From: Microcaldota archaeon
GTDB taxonomy: Archaea > Micrarchaeota > Micrarchaeia > Micrarchaeales > Micrarchaeaceae
NCBI GenBank assembly: GCA_028866905.1
Contig: JAGWHI010000006.1
Coordinates: 1 to 42,420, forward strand
Length of the DNA: 42,420 nucleotides
Direction: 5' to 3'
Shown: positions 7,684 through 14,261 of the stretch, one piece after another
Numbering within the stretch: the first letter of the stretch is position 1
How the letters are laid out: each line of letters starts with the position of its first letter
Notes under the pieces: model-generated
Database searches by the model: none
Told to the model about the DNA's origin: nothing
The model's input: only the letters and a program-made list of their open reading frames with translations
Translations under genes and position numbers: made by a program

Positions 7684-8452
7684 ATTGTACATACACGAGG
7701 TACTGGAAAGCAAGGGATCCATGCTGTTCAGCCTTATAGACCCATTGGACTACGATTCATTGGACGTAGCCGTGAAGACGGCGAAGGCGACTTCCGACGG
7801 GGGTGCGGACATAGTGCTCATAGGCGGAAGCACAGGCGCGCAGGGGGAGATACTGGACGAGGCGTCCAAGCGCATAAAGGAGGCGATAGACGTTCCTCTG
7901 ATACTCTTCCCGGGCAACATAGGCACGATAACAAGGCATACCGACGCGATATACTTCATGTCGCTGATGAACGCGAGGAACCCGTACTGGATGACGCAGG
8001 CGCAGGCGCTGTCTGCTCCGATAGTGCAGGCGTACAGCGTGGAGCCGCTGCCGATAGGGTACATAGTGGTATATCCGGGCGGGACCGCAGGATGGATAGG
8101 CGACGCCAACTTCGTTCCAAGGGAGAAGCCGAAGATAGCGGCGTCGCTTGCGCTCGCGGGCGAGTACCTGGGCAACAGGTTCATACTCACGGACACGGGA
8201 TCCAACCCGAAGCTGCAGAACTCCGGGCCCATACCGAAGGAGATGATAGCGGCGGTCAAGAAGTCGATATCCATACCGTACATAGTGGGTGGCGGGATAA
8301 CCGACACCGCGGACCTCAGGGCGGCGTACGCGGCTGGAGCGGACATAGTCCAGATAGGCACGGCGTTCGAGACCCCGGCGATGGCGGGCAAGAGGGCCCA
8401 GGCGTTCTCCAGGATAGCGAGGGAGGAGGGGGCGAAGAAGCTCAAGGGCTGA
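7664..8452 (+). CDS. Geranylgeranylglyceryl phosphate synthase
   Basis: 262 residues, typical of archaeal GGGPS. It joins sn-glycerol-1-phosphate to geranylgeranyl diphosphate, making the first ether bond of archaeal membrane lipids. The TIM-barrel pattern is clear: LIDPLDYDS, ADIVLIGGSTGAQG, PLILFPGNIGTI, DAIYFMSLMNARNPYW, YIVVYPGGTAGWIGDA, and the phosphate-binding IVGGGITDTADLRAAYAAGAD and VQIGTAFE. It starts inside the epimerase gene (20-base overlap) and is followed by an NFACT-like gene after two bases. This gene is strong evidence that the organism is archaeal. Confidence 0.95.
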   Translation: MKPGKVELYIHEVLESKGSMLFSLIDPLDYDSLDVAVKTAKATSDGGADIVLIGGSTGAQGEILDEASKRIKEAIDVPLILFPGNIGTITRHTDAIYFMSLMNARNPYWMTQAQALSAPIVQAYSVEPLPIGYIVVYPGGTAGWIGDANFVPREKPKIAASLALAGEYLGNRFILTDTGSNPKLQNSGPIPKEMIAAVKKSISIPYIVGGGITDTADLRAAYAAGADIVQIGTAFETPAMAGKRAQAFSRIAREEGAKKLKG

Positions 8453-8454
8453 AG

Positions 8455-9564
8455 ATGCGCGAGATATCCAAGCTCGAGATCGACCTTCTGGCGGCCGAGC
8501 TCAGGAGCCAGCTCATCTCTATGTACGTGGACCGCTTCTACGAGATAGAGAGGGGCAGGTTCAGGATAAGGTTCAGCGCGAAGGGAAGGAAGGCAGACCT
8601 ACTCTGCGTCCTGGGCGAGACGCTGAACATAACCGCATATGTTGAGAGCGCGGAATCCCCGACCGGGTTCGCATCGGCTATGCGGAAGCGCATAGAGGGG
8701 TGCTCCGTAGAGGACATATACACCTACGGCAACGACAGGATAGCGGTGATAGGCCTGAAGAAGGGGGCGGAGCGCCAGTCCATCATAGTGGAGATGTTCG
8801 GGAAGGGCAACCTCATCCTGGTGGACGACTCCATGCAGATAAAGCTGGCCTACACCACCGCATCGTACGGAAAGCGCGAGGTGAGACAGGGGCAGAGGTA
8901 CGAGGCGCCACAGACCGAGGCGGAGAAGGTATCTGCGGAATCGCTGGCGATGGCGCTGGAGCGCGCTAAGGCGCAGGGCGCAGAGGCTAGGCTGATGTCC
9001 TCGATAACAAAGCACATCAACATAGGCACGGTCTACATAGAGAACGCGATCGTTGGGGCGGGCCTGGACCCGAAGGCGAAGCTTGCAGGCCTGACTGCGG
9101 AAACGATAGAATCCGCGGCGAAGGCTGTGGTTTCGCTCGCCAGGATGGAGATGAATCCGGAGCCGACGATCTACAGGGACCAATCGGGAAAGGTGGTGGA
9201 CTATTCGGTGCTTCCGATCGGAAAATATGCCGATCTGAAAGCAGAGAGATGCGAAAGCCTCAGCCAGATGCTCGACCGGTTCTATCACGAGCTGCCTGGC
9301 GAGGAGGAGGCCAGCGAATCGGTCAAGGAGCTCGAGAAGAGCATAGAGAAGCAGAGGGCGATACTCGCCCAGATAGACCAGAGGATATCGGACAACAAGG
9401 CGGTAGGGGACGCAATATACGGAAGGATGTGGGAGATAAACGGGCTGATCGATGACCTGAAGGCGAACAGGAATGCGACAGTGGAGGCGGTGCAGCCCAG
9501 GCACAAAGGGATAAAGATACTCAAGATAGACCTTAAGAGCAAGACCGTGCGTGTTGATATATGA
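8455..9564 (+). CDS. NFACT-N/Rqc2-like protein lacking the C-terminal NFACT-R domain
   Basis: 369 residues from ATG 8455; the same frame is open further upstream but only as a shadow of GGGPS. The N-terminus matches the FbpA/NFACT-N fold of Rqc2/RqcH proteins (ISKLEIDLLAAELRSQL, DRFYEIERGRFRIRF, SIIVEMFGKGNLILVDD, KREVRQGQRYEAP), then HhH-like helices and a short coiled coil (about 285-345: SVKELEKSIEKQRAILAQ). Rqc2 proteins bind stalled large ribosomal subunits and tRNA to add C-terminal tails. It stops at ILKIDLKSKTVRVDI, where full-length homologues (usually 550-700 residues) go on into NFACT-R, and no separate NFACT-R gene follows. Overlaps tRNase Z by ATGA. Confidence 0.85.
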   Translation: MREISKLEIDLLAAELRSQLISMYVDRFYEIERGRFRIRFSAKGRKADLLCVLGETLNITAYVESAESPTGFASAMRKRIEGCSVEDIYTYGNDRIAVIGLKKGAERQSIIVEMFGKGNLILVDDSMQIKLAYTTASYGKREVRQGQRYEAPQTEAEKVSAESLAMALERAKAQGAEARLMSSITKHINIGTVYIENAIVGAGLDPKAKLAGLTAETIESAAKAVVSLARMEMNPEPTIYRDQSGKVVDYSVLPIGKYADLKAERCESLSQMLDRFYHELPGEEEASESVKELEKSIEKQRAILAQIDQRISDNKAVGDAIYGRMWEINGLIDDLKANRNATVEAVQPRHKGIKILKIDLKSKTVRVDI

Positions 9565-10451
9565 CGAGCGTAATATTCCTGGGGACTGCGGGCGCCGCGC
9601 CTACGAAGGAGAGGGGACTGCCGAGCGTGGCTATAGAGCGCAACGGGAAGGTCTACCTTTTCGACTGCGGCGAGGGCACGCAGAGGCAGCTGATGGCGTT
9701 CTCTGTCAACATATCAAGGATAGCCGCAGTGTTCCTGTCGCACGCGCACGGCGACCATGTGATAGGGATAGCAGGCCTCATAAGGACGTTGGCGCTCAAC
9801 AGGAGGACAGACCCCCTCACGATATACGTGCCAAAGGGTGAGGAAAAGAAGATACACCCGCTGATCGGATTTGACGAGGCGATATTGAGCTACAAGATAG
9901 AGGTAAGGGGGATAGGCAGCGGGATAGTGTACAAGGGCGACGGAATAGAGATACGCGCCTTCGCATTGAGACACTCGGTAAAGGCGCTGGGCTACATATT
10001 CGATGAGCCCGCAAGGCTGCACTTCGACAAGGAGAGGTGCAAGAGGCTGGGCATAAAGGGGGAGATGTTCGCACAGCTAGAGAAGAGCGGGCACATAGCC
10101 GTCAACGGGAAGAGGATATCCATAGGGAGCATAACGACAAAGGGCAAGGGGAGGAGGATAGTATACGCTGCGGACACAAGGCCGCAGCAGAACACAGTAA
10201 CAGCCGCGAAAGGGGCAGACATCCTGATCCACGAGGCGACCTACTCTAACGCACTCGTGGCGTTGGCGAAGGAGCGCATGCACTCCACCGCAAAGGAAGC
10301 CGCTGAGATTGCGAAGAAGGCAAAAGTTAATAAGCTTGTAATCTTCCATACAAGTGCGAGGTACAGGGACACCGCTCCTCTCTTGAAGGAGGCTCGCTCG
10401 GTATTCAGGAACGCGGATGTCGCGCACGACGGCATGCGCATGACGCTATAG
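9561..10451 (+). CDS. rnz: tRNase Z (ribonuclease Z)
   Basis: 296 residues, the short form. A metallo-beta-lactamase nuclease that removes tRNA 3' trailers. Visible motifs: VIFLGTAGAAPTKERGLPS at the N-terminus, the zinc motif HAHGDH at 61-66, SGHIAVNGKRISIG, VYAADTRPQQ, DILIHEATY, HSTAKEAAEIAKKA and the final FHTSARYRD. The start overlaps the NFACT-like stop (ATGA). The TAG stop at 10449-10451 directly abuts tRNA-Val, so the enzyme is encoded on the same transcript as one of its own substrates. The tRNA carries no encoded CCA, so its 3' end needs this activity. Confidence 0.96.
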   Translation: MTSVIFLGTAGAAPTKERGLPSVAIERNGKVYLFDCGEGTQRQLMAFSVNISRIAAVFLSHAHGDHVIGIAGLIRTLALNRRTDPLTIYVPKGEEKKIHPLIGFDEAILSYKIEVRGIGSGIVYKGDGIEIRAFALRHSVKALGYIFDEPARLHFDKERCKRLGIKGEMFAQLEKSGHIAVNGKRISIGSITTKGKGRRIVYAADTRPQQNTVTAAKGADILIHEATYSNALVALAKERMHSTAKEAAEIAKKAKVNKLVIFHTSARYRDTAPLLKEARSVFRNADVAHDGMRMTL

Positions 10452-10523
10452 GGGCTCGTGGTCGATTGGTAAGACGTTACCTTGACAAGGTAAAGACACG
10501 GAGTTCGATTCTCCGCGGGCCCA
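10452..10523 (+). tRNA. tRNA-Val(GAC)
   Basis: 72 nt, folded by hand. Acceptor GGGCTCG pairs with CGGGCCC (one G-U); the D arm is GTC-GATTGGTAA-GAC; the anticodon arm is TTACC-TTGACAA-GGTAA, giving anticodon GAC (Val); the T arm is CGGAG-TTCGATT-CTCCG; the discriminator base is A. No intron and no encoded CCA. It begins at the base after the tRNase Z stop codon, so RNase P cleavage of a common transcript would leave an mRNA ending at the stop. A 13/14 copy of its 3' end recurs at 11583-11596, beyond the Fic gene. Confidence 0.95.
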
Positions 10524-10525
10524 CT
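10512..10525 (+). repeat. tRNA-Val 3' end, candidate att site (left)
   Basis: TCCGCGGGCCCACT, the last 12 bases of tRNA-Val plus two flanking bases. It matches 11583-11596 at 13 of 14 positions. The pair encloses only the Fic gene and its control region. tRNA 3' ends are common integration sites for archaeal mobile elements; that this one was used is inferred. Confidence 0.5.
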
Positions 10526-10535
10526 AATCAACGGT

Positions 10536-11444
10536 TCAGGCAGGCTCTATCCTAGTGTATTGCAGTAGCATCTGACCGGCTACGAATACTGCAAAGGGCT
10601 TTTGGTCTCCCCGATCGGCAGCCTCTATCGAATTATAATACTTCTCCTTGTTTGCTACTTCTACTATAACCGGCGGGAACTTGCTTCTAAGAAGCACCAA
10701 GTTCATCAGGAGCCTTGCTGTCCTTCCATTCCCATCGGTGAAAGGGTGTATGTTGACAAAGCGATTGTGCAAGAGCGCAGCAAGCTCCAGCGGATGCAGC
10801 TTGCCCCTCTGCTTATAGAACTCCTTAAAAAGCTCGTCCAGGAGTTCCGGAACGTCTTGTGGGCTTGGAGGCATGTGCTTGGAGCCGCTTATCCTCACAT
10901 CCGTATCCCTGTAACCCCCCTGTATCCTGCATGAGGTGTGCTTTGTGAGTTCGTATTGGAGCTTGCACACGAACTTCTTGTTCAGCCTATTCTTGTAGGA
11001 CTTGATAAAGTTCCATGCGTCTACGGCGTTGAGGGCCTCTATAACATCGTCAGTGCGCACGCCCTCAGGCGCCACCCTATCGCTGAGCACGAGGGCGGTC
11101 TGCCTCAGCGTCAGCTTGTTGCCCTCTATTGCGTTCGTGTTATAGGTGTACCTGACAAGGAAGTCCTTTGGGAGCGCGCCAGATGGGGTCTTATGGAAGA
11201 CTATTATCGAGGCTCTGAGGTCGTCCACCCTCTCTACAAGCTCCTTCGGGAGCCAGATCGGCCTGTACTGTCCCATGCTCCTTTTTTCCAGCTCCACGAA
11301 GTACCTCTGGAGCTGGTCGTGTTTGGGCACCTCCCGGCCTAGGAAAATCCTGAGCCTTCTTGTCTTGGTAGGGGAAACCCTCACATTTTTGGCCAGGTAA
11401 TAGTAGAAATGCCCGCCATGCCTCTGTTTCTCTATAAACGACAT
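10536..11444 (-). CDS. Fic family protein (class II, N-terminal inhibitory motif)
   Basis: 302 residues. Fic enzymes transfer AMP (or related groups) to hydroxyl side chains. The active-site motif HPFTDGNGRTAR begins near residue 232 and matches HxFx(D/E)GNGRxxR fully. The auto-inhibitory motif TNAIEGN (about 102-108) lies N-terminal to the Fic core, which defines class II Fic proteins, in which its Glu blocks ATP binding. The N-terminal 60 residues are basic (KTRRLRIFLGREV) and could bind nucleic acid. The gene converges on tRNA-Val. Its TATA box is centred about 28 bp from the ATG, implying a leaderless mRNA, and is surrounded by an array of TAGTCAT-type repeats. Targets are unknown. Confidence 0.92.
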   Translation of the reverse strand: MSFIEKQRHGGHFYYYLAKNVRVSPTKTRRLRIFLGREVPKHDQLQRYFVELEKRSMGQYRPIWLPKELVERVDDLRASIIVFHKTPSGALPKDFLVRYTYNTNAIEGNKLTLRQTALVLSDRVAPEGVRTDDVIEALNAVDAWNFIKSYKNRLNKKFVCKLQYELTKHTSCRIQGGYRDTDVRISGSKHMPPSPQDVPELLDELFKEFYKQRGKLHPLELAALLHNRFVNIHPFTDGNGRTARLLMNLVLLRSKFPPVIVEVANKEKYYNSIEAADRGDQKPFAVFVAGQMLLQYTRIEPA

Positions 11445-11449
11445 ACTAT

Positions 11450-11526
11450 ATGACTACAATAAATAGATATTTAAATATTGTGGTCATAATGACTACATAT
11501 ACCATAGTCACTTATAATGTAGTCAT
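11450..11526. promoter_or_regulatory. Fic promoter with operator-like repeat array
   Basis: The palindromic TATA box TATTTAAATA lies at 11468-11477. Around it are five copies of an 8-mer in both orientations: ATGACTAC (11450-11457), GTGGTCAT (11480-11487), ATGACTAC (11489-11496), ATAGTCAC (11504-11511) and GTAGTCAT (11519-11526). The second and third form an imperfect palindrome centred at 11488. Copies sit between TATA and the start and just upstream of TATA, the usual place for repressor sites. Confidence 0.65.
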
Positions 11527-11582
11527 AAATAGGTGTTTGCCCGGTTTACTACAGGAATTGAACGCCCATTAAACCACAATGT

Positions 11583-11596
11583 TCCGCAGGCCCACT
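11583..11596 (+). repeat. Near-copy of tRNA-Val 3' end, candidate att site (right)
   Basis: TCCGCAGGCCCACT differs from the tRNA-Val 3' end at 10512-10525 by one base (G to A). No tRNA body precedes it. It lies about 140 bp upstream of the Fic start and may be a remnant of the sequence displaced by integration. Confidence 0.45.
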
Positions 11597-11651
11597 TTTC
11601 ATCTCCGAAATCCATAAATATTTCTGAAAGGTCATAGGCCTGGATGAGCCA

Positions 11652-12161
11652 ATGGTCAAGATAATGACTGAGGAGAGGAAGGGGATAACGGTAAGGTACA
11701 TCGATCCCGTAAATACCTATCAGGGAAGGAGCATCAGGGTCTACCTGCTGCCCAATGTACCGGTAGATGCCGGCGAATTGATTCCAAGGCAGGACTTGGA
11801 CAGGCAGAAAGAGACCGAAATACTTGGGAAGTTCAAGCCCGAGCACAAGGAGACGGTCAAGGACCTCTGGTCGAAGTATGAGGGCGAGAGCCTCAGCGCG
11901 GTCTCTGTGCTGCTCTACGCGGAGGAAAGGGGCAGATTCGACGAATTCGCTGAGAAGCTAAGGAAGGAATACGACAGGAACATAATATACATGCACCCGG
12001 ACATCAGGACCTCGAGGACCGACGTGATGGCGTTCTTCAACGAGCTATACGCTGAGCTTGGCGTGGCGACAGTTGAGGCTGCCGATGAGGCAAGGAAGCT
12101 TGCCGACTTCGGGCCTGGGCTTGTAGTGATGCTGAGGGACGACAAAAGGGCATTTGCCTGA
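11652..12161 (+). CDS. Hypothetical protein
   Basis: 169 residues; I do not recognise a family. It looks soluble and mixed alpha/beta: an N-terminal strand region (GITVRYIDPV, SIRVYLLPNVPV), a charged helical middle (LDRQKETEILGKFKPEHKE), SAVSVLLYAEE, a long helix (GRFDEFAEKLRKEYDRN), then RTDVMAFFNELYAELG and a closing strand (GPGLVVMLRDDKRAF). No signal peptide and no Cys. A TATA box (ATAAATATTT, 11614-11623) lies about 33 bp before the ATG at 11652; an ATG four codons in is the alternative. It follows the right att-like repeat and so may mark the return to the chromosomal backbone. Confidence 0.65.
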   Translation: MVKIMTEERKGITVRYIDPVNTYQGRSIRVYLLPNVPVDAGELIPRQDLDRQKETEILGKFKPEHKETVKDLWSKYEGESLSAVSVLLYAEERGRFDEFAEKLRKEYDRNIIYMHPDIRTSRTDVMAFFNELYAELGVATVEAADEARKLADFGPGLVVMLRDDKRAFA

Positions 12162-12231
12162 TAATCCTCTACGCGCATCCGCAATCCAGCCCTACCTCAG
12201 GTTTAAATTCCTATCTGTTTTATTATTATCC

Positions 12232-13056
12232 ATGCGGGGGAGCAGGCCCACAATCGTAGTGGTTGTTGCGCTTTTGATAGTGTTGATTGCGATAGCGGCA
12301 TCCTTCATAATCTCCATACCCTCGGCAGTGACAGCCAACACAACCACGATTCTCCAGCAGCACGGCGCAGCCATGGCCGGCATACTGATTCCGCTCTACT
12401 CGGCACCCGACAGCCCGATATGGTTCGAGGTCAGCAAGGTGAAGAGCGACTACAAGTCCGTCCCGGTAATAGCGATAATAGACCCGAACAACGGGCCTGG
12501 CGCATCACAGAACTCGACCTACACTTTCGGGGTCGAGCTGCTGAAGGCCACAGGCACGCGGGTGGCCGGCTACATAGACACGGACTACGGCGCGGTGCCC
12601 TTCTCCAACGTTACAAGGCAGATAAACGAATACAAGGACTGGTACAGCAGCAACAACATCTTCCTCGACCGCATGGCCAGCGCTCCGGGCATGGAATCCT
12701 ACTACTCGAACATAACCAAGTATGTCGACTCGCTGGGCATGAACCTCACCATTGGCAATGCCGGCACCAACGTATCCAGCAGCTACATGGGCACTGTAGA
12801 CAACATAGTCGTGTACGAGGGCAGCGGACTGCCCAGCCTCTCTTACCTGATGGGCATAAGCCGCAACTACTCGGGCCAGGGCATATCCTTCATATCCTAC
12901 GGGGTACCGGACCTGAACGTGAGCTATGTGATGGACGCTAGCAAGTACGCCAGCTTCATGTACATAACCAACTTCACTGCGCCGGGCCAGTACTCCAACA
13001 TACCGCCATACTTCACATCCTTTGCGGCTGCGCTGGCGAGCACCACGAGCGGCTAG
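12232..13056 (+). CDS. Spherulin-4-like secreted/membrane-anchored protein (GH135-related)
   Basis: 274 residues from ATG 12232, chosen because the TATA-like gtttaaattc (12201-12210) lies about 27 bp upstream; the frame is open further upstream to 12154. One N-terminal transmembrane segment (about 8-30, IVVVVALLIVLIAIAASFII) anchors an extracellular domain. Spherulation-4 signatures are visible: IPLYSAPDSPIWFEV, PVIAIIDPNNGPGASQN, RVAGYIDTDYG, LTIGNAGTNV, YMGTVDNIVVYEG. Fungal Sph3 (GH135) cleaves galactosaminogalactan. The usual acidic pair in the FxDE motif is D146-R147 here (IFLDRM), so activity is doubtful. Many N-x-S/T sequons suggest glycosylation. Confidence 0.82.
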   Translation: MRGSRPTIVVVVALLIVLIAIAASFIISIPSAVTANTTTILQQHGAAMAGILIPLYSAPDSPIWFEVSKVKSDYKSVPVIAIIDPNNGPGASQNSTYTFGVELLKATGTRVAGYIDTDYGAVPFSNVTRQINEYKDWYSSNNIFLDRMASAPGMESYYSNITKYVDSLGMNLTIGNAGTNVSSSYMGTVDNIVVYEGSGLPSLSYLMGISRNYSGQGISFISYGVPDLNVSYVMDASKYASFMYITNFTAPGQYSNIPPYFTSFAAALASTTSG

Positions 13057-13119
13057 GCTTGCTCCGGAAGCCGTTTGGTCAAAGTATAAAAAGGAGTGAT
13101 TGCAAGCATAGATGGGCTT

Positions 13120-13728
13120 ATGGAACTCATAACTTCACTGGCGATGCTCGGCGCTAATGGCAACGGGATAAACAATGCGACCTTCGTTGCGGTCAACAGC
13201 ATAGCCGGGCCTGCGCTTAACGCGCTGATGCACTACCTGGCGGAGAGCTTCTACATAGTGCTGCCAGTAATCGCGCTATACATGATCGCAAGGAGGGACA
13301 GGAGCGTGTACTCGTTCGTAGTCGCAGCGATAATACTGTTCGCAGTAGGATATTCCCTCAAGGCGGTGTTCCACCAGCCAAGGCCATGCGCTCTACCGCA
13401 GTACTCTTGGATAAACGCCTACCCGTCGTGCGAATCAGGATACTCGTTTCCCAGCGACCATGCCGTGACGCTGACTGGCCTTATATTCTTCGTGTGGAGG
13501 AGGAAGAACGTAAGATGGCTGTATGTGATATGGCTGGCGCTCGTAATGTTCAGTAGGTTCTATCTAGGTCAGCATTACCTGACTGATGTAGTGGCGGGAA
13601 TGGCGATAAGCCTTGCCATCGGATACATCATACACCGCCTTAGCGGAAGGATATTCGAGGTCGCTGCGCTGCTGAAGCTTGACTGGATAACCGAGCGCGG
13701 GCATGCGCACCACAAACACAAAACTTAA
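13120..13728 (+). CDS. PAP2-family membrane phosphatase
   Basis: 202 residues from ATG 13120; GTG 13096 is an in-frame alternative but would lie too close to the TATA box (gtataaaa, 13084-13091). The three acid-phosphatase motifs are present: KAVFHQPRPCALP (KxxxxxxRP), SFPSDHAVTLTG (PSxH with Asp) and SRFYLGQHYLTDVVAG (SRxxxxxHxxxD). About five or six transmembrane segments surround them. Relatives dephosphorylate polyprenyl diphosphates (recycling the lipid carrier for protein glycosylation) or phosphatidate. The many glycosylation sequons in neighbouring surface proteins make polyprenyl diphosphate a reasonable guess. Confidence 0.9.
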   Translation: MELITSLAMLGANGNGINNATFVAVNSIAGPALNALMHYLAESFYIVLPVIALYMIARRDRSVYSFVVAAIILFAVGYSLKAVFHQPRPCALPQYSWINAYPSCESGYSFPSDHAVTLTGLIFFVWRRKNVRWLYVIWLALVMFSRFYLGQHYLTDVVAGMAISLAIGYIIHRLSGRIFEVAALLKLDWITERGHAHHKHKT

Positions 13729-13753
13729 TAGGATAATCTTACAAAGTATAACC

Positions 13754-14221
13754 ATGGAGGAGGAACAGGACCCTTTCGAGGGCGCTGAAAAGATCGAGCA
13801 CCAGACAGTGGAAACGCTTGTCAAGGCCATGCTTAACACGTCTTACGGCCTTCTGATGCACTCGTTCGACACCATGATGTCGGACAAGGTGGTGGGCGAA
13901 GACTTCAAGAAGGGCATAATATCCTACATATACACCACCGGCTTCCTGAGCTTCTGCGGTCGCGAGATTAACAAGGAGAATGTGATGAAGATGCTCAGGC
14001 TCGTCGACGTGGAGCCTGACGAGAAGATGATAGACGACCTGCTGCATTTCGGTGTCAAGAGCACCCTGGTCTACGGATACGTATACTACTACCTCATAGC
14101 GAACGGCGTGCACCCGACAGAGGAGAGGATGTCCAGCGTCATCGAGGCGCTTGGTCTCAAGCCCGACCCTGAGAGGATAAGATACGTGCTTCAGTTCGTG
14201 TCGATCAGCCCGATACAATAG
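13754..14221 (+). CDS. Protein with two tandem ribosomal-P1-like repeats
   Basis: 155 residues from ATG 13754 (a TATA-like cttaata lies about 27 bp upstream; the frame is open further upstream inside the PAP2 gene). After an acidic, helical N-terminal 60 residues come two segments that each resemble the N-terminal dimerisation domain of archaeal P1/L12: YIYTTGFLSFCGREINKENV... (about 67-107) and YVYYYLIANGVHPTEERMSS... (about 113-152). Both show the YxY, EI/HP-xEE-x-M and GLxPDxxRI spacing of P1. The Ala/Glu-rich hinge and GLGALF tail that bind elongation factors are absent. It could bind uL10/P0 or dimerise, but this rests on pattern matching by eye. Confidence 0.55.
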   Translation: MEEEQDPFEGAEKIEHQTVETLVKAMLNTSYGLLMHSFDTMMSDKVVGEDFKKGIISYIYTTGFLSFCGREINKENVMKMLRLVDVEPDEKMIDDLLHFGVKSTLVYGYVYYYLIANGVHPTEERMSSVIEALGLKPDPERIRYVLQFVSISPIQ

Positions 14222-14261
14222 CTGCGGTTAAAAGCTTTTGCTGAGAATCGGATCTGATAGG

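Noticed and set aside
8092-8454. Upstream extension of the NFACT-like frame by about 120 codons.
   Set aside because: It lies wholly inside the GGGP synthase gene in another frame and encodes low-quality Arg/Gly-rich sequence; the ATG at 8455 fits the family start.
11538-11594. Possible tRNA or split-tRNA half on the minus strand (B-box-like GCGTTCAATTCC and a GGTTTA/TAAACC stem).
   Set aside because: The T stem does not pair, no anticodon arm can be drawn and the acceptor ends do not match beyond 5 bp. Only the 14-base similarity to the tRNA-Val 3' end is kept.
12154-12231. Earlier start for the spherulin-4-like gene.
   Set aside because: It would place the TATA-like element inside the gene and overlap the preceding gene; the start at 12232 follows that element by about 27 bp and leads directly into the membrane anchor.
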